Shown here piece after piece: positions 19,023 to 30,341 of a DNA stretch of 45,526 bases. Source of the stretch: Gnetum montanum (Eukaryota > Streptophyta > Gnetopsida > Gnetales > Gnetaceae); assembly GCA_015680685.1 (NCBI GenBank), contig MNCI01016437.1:114000-159525 (forward strand), read 5' to 3'. A program made the translations under genes and the position numbers. The number at the start of each line of letters is the position of its first letter. Position 1 is the first letter of the stretch. The notes beneath the pieces were generated by a model. That model was not told the origin of the DNA, searched no databases, and was given only the letters and a program-made list of their open reading frames with translations.

Positions 19023-19200
19023 ATCATCATCATCATTCTAGCCTTGTCCCAATAAAATGGGGTCTCCTACATGAGTTCTTTTTTGCAATTTGCCTCTATG
19101 ATGAACTATAATTTTGTTTATTTGTAATTTCTTCAAATCATCTTTGATTGTTTTTTCCATGTCTTATTTGGTCTTTATTTTGATGGCTTTTTTGGAACAT
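19023..19200 (-). mobile_element. RTE-type LINE 3' fragment
   Basis: Read on the minus strand, the fragment encodes the C-terminus of an RTE-clade LINE protein: a piece like RPNKTWKKTIKDDLKK, a less conserved spacer, then THVGDPILLGQG and a stop (19038-19040). A short (ATG)n tail follows at once (plus-strand ATCATCATCATCATT, 19023-19037). RTE elements typically end in such short tandem tails. The fragment is 5'-truncated and has an upstream stop. Confidence 0.75.
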
Positions 19201-19268
19201 GGGTTGGAGCCTCAAATATTTTTTAAAATAATATTTACCCCTAAGACATATAGTCCAATTAGAGCTTT

Positions 19269-19331
19269 CATCATCATCATCATCATTTTATACTTACCCC
19301 AACCTTTTCTCAACAAAATGGGTTGGCTAAG
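19269..19331 (-). mobile_element. Short 3'-tail fragment of an RTE LINE or partner SINE
   Basis: (TCA)n at 19269-19286 is followed by a segment ending CTCAACAAAATGGGTTGGCTAAG. On the minus strand this is a CCCATTTTGTTGAG..(ATG)n ending like the RTE fragments nearby. It is too short to assign further. Confidence 0.4.
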
Positions 19332-20397
19332 TTCAATTAGAACTTTCTAACTTAGTATGGCATACCAAAATTGAATCCCAACATAGAGTTTACAAACGAA
19401 GAGTTTTACTAGAACGGCTTTTGCTAGCTAGGACTAGCAAACAACTTATAATTTATTTATAAGCCCGAGGTTCAATTGCACCCGGTGTAATTGCAACAGG
19501 TTCAATTTCAACGGATTAAACACACCTTGAAAGTTAGTATTCGATATATTTCCTGGCTACATATTTCTTAATCAAAATAAAGTAAACATCCGGTACAGAA
19601 ATGACCGTGGGAGGAGGCCCTGCAATTTTGCATTGGAATTCAAAGCCGAGTCCAAACTGTGGGAGGAGACCGTGTAATTTTGCAGTGCAATTGAAGGCCC
19701 TGCTAAAACTAACCCTGCCCTCAGGAGCTAAAACCAACCCTCAGCGCTACCTTCAAAACGAGTTTCAATAAATTTAGTTATTTCGTTATTTGCATTGGAA
19801 TTCAGCTGAACTTGAGGTCACAGAGGTCAGCGCTAAGGAGGATAGAGAGCTTGGTAAGCTGTTTAGACCCTGGCAAAACCTCCATCAGCGACACAGTCCA
19901 CTGTCACAGTTCCTATTCGGCTGTTCGTCTCGATTCTTACTGCGATGCCCAGTGACCCGAACGCCCTCAGAAGAGCCCTGTCGCTCTACTGCAACAAATG
20001 CTTTCAATCTCTCCCTCGCTGCACCGCATTATGCCAGTCCCAACAGGTTCCATGCTGCACACAGAATTCTGCTGCTCCAATTTCTTCAACCCAAGTCTCG
20101 AAATTTTTCAGCAATTTGTGGGTTCGCGGCTTTTCAAGCTTCCCTATGATAGATAGCGCCGATCAATCCGATGAGCCCTCAAGCTCATGTGCCAGTGATC
20201 CTGAAGCTGAATCCAAAACCACCAAATTTAACAGTAATGTGTCGAAGAAATCACACAAATATTGGAGACAGGGCGTTGACAGTAATGATCGGAAAATTAA
20301 AGACAAGACACAGAATCGGAACAAAGACATTGGTTGGAGAGAATGGAAGGTGAAGGAGAAAGATAAAGATAAGGGCAGAGTTAGTTTTAGCAGGAAT

Positions 20398-20483
20398 AAA
20401 AATGCTGTGAAAAAGACACTTAGGACTGAGCATGTTAAGTAAAAATGCTGTCAAAAAGACACTTAGGACTGAGCATGTTAAGC
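20398..20483 (+). repeat. 43-bp tandem duplication in ERG exon 1
   Basis: Copies at 20398-20440 and 20441-20483 differ at two bases. The 43-base length shifts the frame by one and brings in a stop at the joint. Confidence 0.9.
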
Positions 20484-21468
20484 AACGGTCGAAGCAGAAG
20501 CAGGGGGAGGTGGAGGAAGTGAAGGGTACATTGAAGTCTAAAAATTCGAAGAAGAAATTGAAAGCAGGGATGGTGGATGAGGATGAGGAAGAACTGGATG
20601 ATGACATTCCTTTTGAGAACGATGTATGCATAGAGCAATGGTTTACTCCACTGAGTGCCGAAGAGAAAGAGCAGAGGACCCAGGATTTGGAGAAAGCATT
20701 TTTGGAGGTTTCTGGTACAGATGCACAGGAGGCTGCAAACTCAATTCAGAGTTGTAAGAAAAGGGCCAGGATTGATGCCTCCAAGGTTGCATCTTTGTGG
20801 GATAAGGCTTAAAGGGCCAGGGTAGATGAAGAGAATGGCAGGTCTGTTGTGGGTATTGCAGGAGACAGTGATATTGAGGAGAAAGAGGAAGAAGAAACGG
20901 AGAATCCTGGTGAAGTTCATGAGGCAAGGGATCAGTGGGTTAGTCCAAGGAGTCCAGAAGAACAGCAGAGGAGGACCCTGGAACTGCACCGGGCATTGCT
21001 GGAGATTTCATTAGGACGAGCTGATTATGATGTTTCGGAAGATCCCAATGGTGTTAGGAAAGAAGATCAGAGGTCTCTGAGCTTTGGAATAATAGGAGCA
21101 CGGAAAGTCCACCCTCACTAATTTCATGGTGAGTTTTGTATAAAGTTGATGGTTTCTTGCTTGGGGAACATTAATGGTTTGTTACTAGTTGGATATCTAA
21201 AAACATCGGTAGGGGGTGATTGATTGTTTTATATTGTTATCAATATATAGTATGTATCCGTTCCCTATTATGAATGATCTGATCTGATAGTGATATTTTA
21301 CAGGTACTTATAGGTGACTGAGGTTATGGTATATTATTTTGATTAACCCTTAATAATTTTGTCTTCATCTATCATTTTTTTCAAGGTTGGAACAAAAGTT
21401 TCTGTAGTTTCCCCAAGACTAATACTACAAATCATGAAATTCTTGGAGTTATGACCAAAGATAACACC

Positions 21469-24374
21469 TAACTTGTATGATTATTTTATGTCAATTCATG
21501 TATCAAGAATTTTCATTTGTCTTACTGCATGCTAATGTAGTACAGATTATAATAAGTTTTATTATTAAATAGATGTTTTTTTAAACGAATAATCAGGTTC
21601 CTTTCACCTAATGTACATCTGATTAGATTTAATAATTAATTTCCTGTTTGTTTAACTACTTTATAAAAGCAAGACCATTTAACTATAATAAAATAGATAT
21701 CAATCAACAGGATGTGATTTATATGTGGAATCTGATGCTGCTGTCTCTAAACTGTTATAATCATATCTGAAAACACACTATAAATGCTCTAGAGAAATTA
21801 TTAGAACCCTACAGATCTGAATAAATCATTAGAGGCAAAATATTGCGCTGTAGCAGGTCAAGAAACACTATAAATCACTCTTAAAACATTCTAAACTCTA
21901 GCAAACATTTGCTGTGATAACAAAATGAAAGCAGAATGAAAACAGTAAAAATAGCACAAAAACACAGAGAGTTATGTGGTTTGGGCCCTTTTTACCCTAC
22001 TTCCACAACAATGCTGATCTACCTTCTATTTTTCTCAAATCTTCAGAACACAAGCCATCATTGTAACTTTTCCAAACACCCAATCTGTTATTCCAACAGA
22101 TTTCAGATTAACACTAACAAGACTCATGTCTCCAAGGTAAAACCTTGATACAATGCTTTCACTTCAAAGCACACACTAAAGGCTACCCCAAGCCTTCTAT
22201 TTATGAAGAAACATGAGGACCAAACCCCAATCCTAATACATGTGAGATAAAACACCAAGCATCCTATTTATGAGGAAACATGAGGACCAAACCCCAATCT
22301 TACTACATGTGGGATAAAACACATCTCCATATCAAATGCAACATAAAAGGAAATACAACAATTAATGTATTTGTCTTTATTTTTCCAACACAAACATGAT
22401 AACAGTACACTTTCTAGGAAACACAGGCAAGTAAAAGCAATAGAAGATACAAAATGATGATGATGTGATGAAGGCTCCATGTAGCAAGAATTTTAAAGCA
22501 ACAATGTTTGATGAGGAAAAATATCCACTCGAAATTAAGGATTTAACTTGTGGTCCAAAAATCAAGAGTGCCTTCTCAACAATGTTCACATCTTCAATTT
22601 GCAATTGATATACGATGGAAATTCTACTCAAACGAAAGCTAAGTTTAAATTTGATAATGAATGATGCAAAGGTTGTGTTGTAGAGGCATCACTTCACAGT
22701 GCCTTCTCAACAATGTTCACATCTTCAATTTGCAATTGATGTACGATCTTCAATTTGCAATTGATGTACGATGGAAATTCTACTCAAACGAAAACTGAGT
22801 TTGAGTTTAAATTTGATAATGAATGATGCAAAGGTTGTGTTGTAGAGGCATCACTTCACAGTGCCTTCTCAACAATGTTCACATCTTCAATTTGCAATTG
22901 ATGTACGATCTTCAATTTGCAATTGATGTACGATGGAAATTCTACTCAAACGAAAACTGAGTTTGAGTTTAAATTTGATAATGAATGATGCAAAGGTTGT
23001 GTTGTAGAGGCATCACTTCACAGATTGTAAGCATGTGAGTAGCAGTCTTGTATTCAGTAAATTGCTCTGAAACTTTAGTATGACTAGAAAATTAAAAAAT
23101 ATATTTAACTTGAAATAACCAAGGGATGTGAACAAACATGTTCATCATTACTCTACCACTACCATTATTGGGCGTGAAACAACGATATAGCCATCCAGGT
23201 GCATCATAGTAGTAATCTATCCTACTGCAAGACATACTAATTATTCTTCCCTTCTACAATCTTTGCATAAACAATTGTGAAAAAGGTCAAACATTGACAA
23301 ACATTTAGAAATACTTGGAATGAAAGGACAACAAAAAATATCGCTCATCGCATGGTTATCAGTAGGACCTTTTCATAGAAGATAAATCACTATTCATCAT
23401 CTGCCAAACTGGTTTAAAATGTCAGTTTAGTTACAACATAGAATTTCAACATGTATTTAGAATCCATAACATATATATCATATCCCGGTGCTCATAATTT
23501 GAGATATGATGCAGTGTTTGTGACAGCTTCCAACAGAAATTTAATTGTATGGATCATTGCTGCACAAAAATTTGACTGTAGTTGAAGTCCTCATGTTCAG
23601 ATGCAAGAAATTCCTTAGTAATGTTATCTGTTTCCTATCATCTCTTTTGAGCAACAGATATTTACAACCTTGTAGACTCTAACATTATCTAGAAGTTTAT
23701 GAATGATTAGTAAAAAGAATGAAATTAATTGAACTTTTGTAAAGTCAACCTACTATGAAGGCATGCTCATCATAGTATAACAAAAGTAATAAAAAAAAAA
23801 TCTGTTTAGGATGTTGCTTTAAATATATTGTAATTATGCAGCATTTCTTACTATCTAAAAAAGCAGGAAATGATTTAGTTTTAGTGACAGATATAAACCT
23901 ATGAGGTATACTATTAAATACCATTGTTACAGGCCTTTTCATGTTGCCTCTTCAAAAGTAATGGTTTTGGTAAAAGCATCCAGGGCACTGCTTCAAAAGT
24001 CACTAGGGGCAAATTAATCAAATGCAATAACAAGAGAACAGGGGTAAATGTAAAACCAACTGTACAGCAGTAAGAATAATCATCCAAAATAGAGCGATAT
24101 GAATGATCCATAAATATTTAAATGACATACATTTTAAGATTCATAAATGGTTAAGTAGAAGCTGTTTAATAATTATTAAAAGGGATGATATTTTCTTGCA
24201 GTAGTTGGGTGGAAAAGAGTTGTTTGTTCTTTTAGCAAATTGTCTTGTTGATGGGTTGAACCTTTACTATTAATTTTTTTCAGCAGTTATGACCTGTAGG
24301 CACAAAAGTTTAACTCTACAACATGTCTTTGTAAATAAGAATTTTCTAAGCATGTTGGATTGCTGATTGTATGA
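21469..24374 (+). other. ERG intron 2 (about 2.9 kb)
   Basis: AT-rich sequence with no exon recognised. It holds a tandem repeat (22570-23023) and an imperfect pair of segments around ACCAAACCCCAATCYTAMTACATG (22220 and 22290). The ORFs here are short and match nothing known to me. Confidence 0.5.
22570..23023. repeat. Tandem repeat, 131-162-bp unit, three copies
   Basis: Copies are at 22570-22700 (131 bp), 22701-22862 (162 bp) and 22863-23023 (161 bp), each starting GCCTTCTCAACAATGTTCAC and ending with CATCACTTCACAG. The longer copies contain an inner duplication of TTCAATTTGCAATTGATGTA. The near identity of copies 2 and 3 points to a recent expansion. Confidence 0.9.
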
Positions 24375-24867
24375 TTACAATTATTTTTTGATACTCCAGG
24401 GCTTGCACTGAGAAGTGATGGCATTCCTTATAATAATGACATTAGGCAACGTGTGGAGAGTTGTTGGAAAAATATCCACCTTTATGATCTACTTGTGGTA
24501 TTGATTGATGTGCATCACCATATACAAAGGTATTCAATTGTTCATTTGCTAGTTTTTCTTGGGTTTGCCATCCTGTATGATTGGGTATGTGTTTTAAGGT
24601 ATTATTTTGAATTCCAGTTCCTGTTAACCTCAAAGTTTGCCTTGTAGGTAAAAATTCATTAGAATGGAGTCTATGTGAAGATTCTAGCATTGTGATGATA
24701 TTACAATAAACTTACATAATGATACACCCATGGTGGCAGCTATCCTGCAATGTATGCCATTAAAGTATCCAGAGTTGCCTCATAGCGTCTTTAACCTCAT
24801 ATATTTAGGGTTAACCCAAGGACATTTCTTTGCTTAAATGAAGTTATAATTTTATAATTTTAACCTA

Positions 24868-25071
24868 TGAGGCATAGCTCATTTGGTTAGAGTTGTGGAT
24901 TGTGGTTGTGCAAGCTACAGGTTCAATTCCAAGGGGGTTATGATAAAATATCTGTTTAGGGGATATGGAATTAATTACACACCCAGCCATAGAAAGTTTT
25001 TGTCAAATCATTTACCTACTTTGACAGTTTAGCCCATTTTGTTGCAATAAAGGCATAATGATGATAATGAT
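24868..25071 (+). mobile_element. tRNA-derived SINE with an RTE-like 3' end
   Basis: The head has box A TAGCTCATTTGGTTAGAG and box B GGTTCAATTCC at tRNA spacing. The body runs to AGCCCATTTTGTTGCAATAA and then an (ATG)n-like tail, ATGATGATAATGA. The last 40 bases resemble the sense-strand end of the RTE fragments at 19023 and 25152 (CCCATTTTATTG..ACAAGG..ATGATGATG). It lies in ERG intron 3. It is not a working tRNA: the acceptor stem does not pair. Confidence 0.7.
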
Positions 25072-25151
25072 TTGAAGACAGCCAGTCTTTGATCTACTTG
25101 CTAAAAACTGCAGTCTATAACATTTTATATTTTTTAAAGAAATAATAAAAA

Positions 25152-25325
25152 TAATCATCATCATCCTAACCTTGTCTCAATAAAATGGGGCTAACTACAT
25201 GAGTTCTTTTTTACCATTTTCTTCTATTAAGAGCTAGATCCATAGCTATCTGCAATTTCTTTTTATCATCTTCAATCATTTTTTCTCATCTCTTTTGGTC
25301 TTCCTTTCTGTGGCTTTCTTGGAAT
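25152..25325 (-). mobile_element. RTE-type LINE 3' fragment, second copy
   Basis: The minus strand gives GRPKEMRKND, then DLALNRRKW, then a piece ending SPILLRQG and a stop, followed by an (ATG)n tail (plus strand ATCATCATCATCC). It is homologous to 19023-19200 but has extra stops and a frameshift. Confidence 0.75.
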
Positions 25326-25920
25326 TATGAATATTACTCTTGAACAGTAACCTATTCACATGTAAACTCACCAGTGTTTTTTTTAAAAAATATGATTGAT
25401 TTTAAAGGTAAAAGTCACAGGTCTGTGCTGATGAAAGCTGGGATGGATTCAAGCATTATGACTGAGAAAAATTATTTAACACCTTAAGATTTTTTTAAAC
25501 ATCTTTCTCTGGCTTCCTGCACATAAAAACATCAACAAACTGCATACGTTTAAAATCAAGGAGGCTATAAACTTTTGTAATTTCTTTAACTTGTCTCTAA
25601 TTAGCTTCAACAATCATAATGTAAATAAAATGTGAGATGTGATTGCCTTTTGACAATCTATTGCCATTGTAAAGTGTTTTTTGGGCTTCTCTATTATGTA
25701 AAACCGAAAAGGATGGGCTTGCATAGTGCAGAATAAAATACATGATGAACTATAAAAACTTTGATTTCAACTATATAGTTGCAAATAATTATTACCATGG
25801 TTTGGCCTTTGAATGTTTCTGGCTTTGTTTATAGGTTTATGTCAGCCAATTTGTATGTGCCGTTTGAAGGCATGTTCAAGATGTACATAGAAGTTGGTGT
25901 TAGATGATTACAATAAAAAT

Positions 25921-25992
25921 GATCATCAAGCCACTTATCAACCCTAACAGCCACCACAAGTTGATGGGATAAAGGCTGTCATGATGATGATT
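25921..25992 (+). mobile_element. Possible SINE/RTE 3' tail fragment
   Basis: GTTGATGGGATAAAGGCTGTC followed by ATGATGATGA resembles the common 3' end of the RTE and SINE copies. The rest is not recognised. Confidence 0.25.
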
Positions 25993-26049
25993 TTGCCAAT
26001 TTCCAGATGGCTTCTTCCCTCTTATTTTCTTTTTTAATATATATATATA

Positions 26050-26885
26050 GAGAGGAATATAAACCCCGGATCTATGGTGGCCAGGTCACACAACTTGTGA
26101 TATTACAGAACACAGAAAGGACAATTTCAAACTGTTCCTCTTATAAGTGAGGTAACAATGTTGTTGCTATACCCTTGAAAAGCCTTATGATATGCAACAG
26201 TATCCTGCCAGAGAGTAGCACTACAACCTACAAAGATCTTGCAATTCTTTCCTTTTGTTGGAAAATTGGAAAATTCGATGATTATGTTCTATCCAAATAG
26301 TATACCAAATACACCATTGAGTTAAAAAAATCAGAGAATGAAGTTGTCACGGGCCTTTGTTAATGGGCTTGTTCCTCCAAAATATTCCATAAGTGAACTG
26401 TAATAAGACACTGAAGAAAAAGATGTTGTACTGTCTCTGGTTCACGATGGCAAAGACTGCTACATAAGAAAGCTTTTGTAGGTAAACAGTTTGCATAACT
26501 TTTAAACATGAATAATTTAAGTCTTGGTGTAGCTATTACATCCTTAAACTCCATAGCATTATGTATTTGTTTATTACGTGGTAGAACTGGATAAGCATTT
26601 TGTACTTCATAATCTTGAACCCCTCACTGGAGCCACACAACATCTTGAATCTGGGCATATGCTGTGAACCAATGCATTATTTTCTCTAAACATTGCTAGA
26701 CTGGCAATGGGTTAAGGATAGGTGGGGCTGTGATAAAAGTATGTCTATTATACAAACATTTCACCCTCATTACTTGTGCCCGCTGTTTATTTTCATTGCA
26801 AAGATTCCAAACAATTTTTCCTAAAAGAATTGTATTCATTTCTCTTAGATGATGGCGATTCCACTACCCAAATCTCCATGGCTTG
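26050..26885 (-). mobile_element. L1-type LINE 3' remnant with zf-RVT domain
   Basis: The minus-strand frame 26360-26554 encodes a zf-RVT domain typical of plant L1-like LINEs and their derivatives: RLKLFMFKSYANCLPTKAFL, then HREPETVQHLFLQC and HLWNIL. Broken frames upstream on the same strand (26560-26885) look like the preceding C-terminal part of RT. It lies in ERG intron 3 in antisense orientation. The left boundary near the (AT)n at 26036 is approximate. Confidence 0.7.
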
Positions 26886-28472
26886 CAAATTGTCTCCCTT
26901 CTTGTTATAAGACATAAACTTAGTTTTCCTATCAACCTTCTATCATTATTGTTTTTAATGGTTGTCATGTCTATACATGCACATATTTTCCCCTTTAGTT
27001 TCTTGATGTACCTTCCTGCATCCCTTTTTTATGTACTCTTATTTTCAAGACTCTTTTGTTTCCTTTTTCAGCCAATTTTTAAATGTCATCACTCATTTGA
27101 ATACAGAGTTCATTTTCACTTTGTTCATAATTTTATGCTTCCTCTTAGTGTAGCCAACGAGATGATGTAAACTGTAAACTGTTATACCTATGCTCTATAT
27201 ATATATATATATATATCTCGCTTTATTAAGCAATGCCACATTTTCAATTAAATTCTCACATCTTATTTGGGACTTGTCTGCCAAGGTATGACTTTGAATT
27301 TCCTGTGGCTTTCAACACCATTCTATTGTTTTTGCATATGAATTAACATCACAAGCAATTAGTATAAATTCTTTAGTAATTTTTTAAAAATAATTTCTTC
27401 CATGGAAATACAAGACTCCATTAGTAGAAACATTTCTTCTATAATTTGTATTAGAGTTGAGTATGGTTGATTGATGCAGTATTGCATTGTTAATTGAAAA
27501 AGATACTTTTCTTTTGGGTTCTTCTATTTGTTAATAGATATAGTAACATACCTTTGATTCTTCTGATGGAAATCAGCTCAATTAATTTATTACAGGCCAG
27601 ATCCTAGGGTGATAAAGCTTGTGGAAACCATGGGAGAAAAAGAACACCCTCACCAAAAAAGAATTCTGTGCTTGAATAAGGTAGATTTAGTTGATAAAAA
27701 GAAAGATCTGCTAACAGCTGCCAGTGAATTTGGAAAGCTTGCTAGATATGACAAGTAATTCACTATCTCATGTTACAATTGTTTATTCTTGTTCATTATT
27801 CATTTGTTTGCAGCCTTTTTAATGTTCATAGGTATGCAAATTTTTCATGATATCAGGAGAGAAGGGATCTGGTGTGAAGGATCCTATAAATTATTTAACG
27901 GATCAGGTAATAAATGTTGCTTAATTTTTCCATGATTGAGAGCACATGAATTGATCCCATTCATCTAGCATAGATGGTCAGTTCATTAGATAGAGATATT
28001 ATTTTAGAAGTAGTGCTTATGCAGAGAACATTAATTTTTTTGTAAAATTACTTAAGGTTGGAAAAAAAAATAGAATACTCTTTTAGTTATCTTATTTTCA
28101 TTTAACTTACAATGGGTCCTTTATGTAAAGTTAAGGCTGTTAGAAGGCCTTGGGATGAAGACCCCCTTACAATGGATGAGGAACATGTAAAGCATTTGTC
28201 ATATGAAGTTGTACGAGAAAAAATGCTGGATTGCCTTCACCAAGTAAAACATGTGGTATTGTAAACTGCATGTCATGTGAGCACAAATCTGAATCTACAA
28301 TCAATATTTATTAACAGTTCCCTCTATTTTAGTAAATTCCTTCTGTAATGGATCATCAAATAATTGACTTGAAGTATATGGAAGATGGCTATTTGCGAAT
28401 TGAGGATCCCTTCATTGTGAGCAAAGTTGGTCACCGAAAAATCATTGTTGGGAAGAACGGATCTAAGATAAG

Positions 28473-30253
28473 CTAAACATCTCTTCAAAGAAAATCTTTA
28501 ACATTATCTTTGTATTGACCTAAATGATAGAAGTCACTACATGGTGTTTGACACTTTAGACTGATGGTATCCTGAATCAAAGTTTGGTAGTTTTATAGAC
28601 GTGAATCAATCCAGCAGTCCAAGACTATTAGAAGAAGTAGGATCATGGTATTGCCAAAAAAATAAAAAATAAAAATAAAAATAAGCAGAAAAATATATTA
28701 TATATCTTCAACAATGTTTTTTTTTTAAAAAATTTGTCCATAATAAAACAGAGAAACATGATTATTTGAGTTGCAAGACATATACAGTAGGGAAACACAT
28801 AATTACCATTTGCAATTAGCGGAAGTGCCCAGCTCCCATTCACCTCCGAAAAAGAAGAAATAGTCTTCATTTTCCCCCTTTTTTTTCCATATTTTTTAAA
28901 ATGATAAAATGGAAACCGTGGTTCTTCATTGGCTGGATACATAGGCAAGGAGAAAACGGATTGATAGATCCACTTGTAATAATAGGCATACAAAAGTTCA
29001 GCAAACACTTCTATGTCATGGCAGCATTAAAGAACATGCATCTTAAAAAAGGAAGGTATAGGAAAATTACTAAGTACAAGTGTACTTCTTGGGTTGTTGA
29101 CTTAAATGTTTTCCCTACAGCTTTAGTTGCATAAAATGATATGGAATGGTCAAAACTTAATAGAGATATTCAAGATTGCTATGTCATACACTATTCTATG
29201 CGTTGTAAATCCTTATTAGGTTATGTAATTAGTGGATATCATAGAACTTTGGTTTTGTGCCTTTTGAAATGAAACAATGACACGGGTTGTTGTATCTGGG
29301 ATTGTAATATGCTGTGTCCTGTGATTTTTCTTAAACGTTTCACAATTGAAATGTCAAACATTACCGGTATACCTATCGGCATTTGTTACACTTGTCTTTG
29401 TACTGTAGTTACGCTTTTTTTTAATGTTCGTTGATACTGCTTTTCTTCTCACCATACCGATGGGTGTTTATTGGTTCTTGCAGTAGTATGGAACCTTGGA
29501 TTAAATCTCATGTATCATGGTTCTTGCATTCTCAATGTAAAATAAACCATTTTATGCATCTATCTATTATGGTTCTTGGATTATTATGGGAGTAGCAAAA
29601 TTAGAAAGGGTTGCATCTATCTATTTTATGCAACCTTAGCTAATGCATGAACTCTGACAAAAATAAAAGATTAACTGTTCTGGTCATACTTCTAAGTGCT
29701 CAAAAGTCTTGCTATTTATGCACAGCAGAAATCAAGTTTTGATTGAAACCTTGCTGACTGTGGCAGTGCATAACATGTTAGGAGGAACAAAGTTACTGGT
29801 GGCGTATAGTATATGAATAGTTAAAAGTTAGGAGTTGCCCATTATCACGGAACTGGCATCTTCTCTCTGCAATATTTGGAGGAAATGCCATTCCACAAGT
29901 TTTATGTTGAATGCTCAATGAGATAATTAAAAACAAAAGAAATAAGAAGTCACTAAAGTTTATTTTGAGGGTTGTAAAAGGTACATTAGTACCATATTCA
30001 ATGCTTTGTATCATCTATAGCTTGCATATTTTTTCAGCCAAGGAGCATGCACATAACATTTTAAGATACAAAAAATTTGCATGTTTGTTTTTGTGTTGCT
30101 ACATGCAGTTTATAAGTTCATATTGCATTGTTGATTCTGTTTTTATGCCAATGTCTAAGGATTTGTGGATGTGCTGTAAATCTAAATCTTCTGAAATTTT
30201 TTTCACCTGATAAAGAAAATGAAGAAACTAAATTTTTGTTTGTTCACTGCCAG
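28473..30253 (+). other. ERG intron 7 (1.8 kb)
   Basis: AT-rich, with no coding sequence recognised. The donor is mutated (AAG-CTAAAC) while the acceptor TGCCAG at 30253 is intact. Frames at 28643-29134 lack any family resemblance. Confidence 0.5.
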
Positions 30254-30341
30254 GCAAATCGGAATAGCAGCAAACGAAGAATTGAGAAAGCTGTTAAGCA
30301 GGACTGTTCACTTAATAATTCAAGTGAGGGTGAAAAGTTGA

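Larger units (their letters stand above)
19945..30341 (+). pseudogene. ERG: ERG-like mitochondrial Era-type GTPase, intron-containing pseudogene
   Basis: Plant ERG is a nuclear-coded Era GTPase of organelles, thought to act in small-subunit rRNA maturation. Eight exons are recognised: 19945-21128, 21386-about 21468, about 24375-24529, 27596-27754, 27832-27906, 28136-28243, 28333-28472 and 30254-30341. They carry an Arg-rich leader, a charged linker (IEQWFTPLSAEEKEQR), a damaged G1, the switch region, G3 DTPG, G4 NKVD, a G5-like ISGEKGSG (shifted frame), and the KH domain with VGKNGSKI, ending VHLIIQVRVKS and TGA. Lesions are a 43-bp duplication (20398-20483), a stop at 20810, an 8-base loss in G1 near 21101, one-base shifts in exons 2 and 5, a stop at 28333 (TAA for an expected GAA), and a lost donor at 28473. 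Retained introns show a duplicated, not retrocopied, gene. An AATAAA lies at 30469. Confidence 0.88.

Noticed and set aside
24868-24945. A true tRNA gene
   Set aside because: Box A and box B are present but the acceptor and anticodon stems do not pair; it continues as a SINE body.
28643-29008. Antisense ORF of 121 codons in ERG intron 7
   Set aside because: Phe/Leu-rich translation of a poly-A/T tract; no family resemblance.
19945-30341. ERG as a functional gene with alternative exons
   Set aside because: At least six independent lesions, including loss of G1, cannot be bypassed by simple exon choice.
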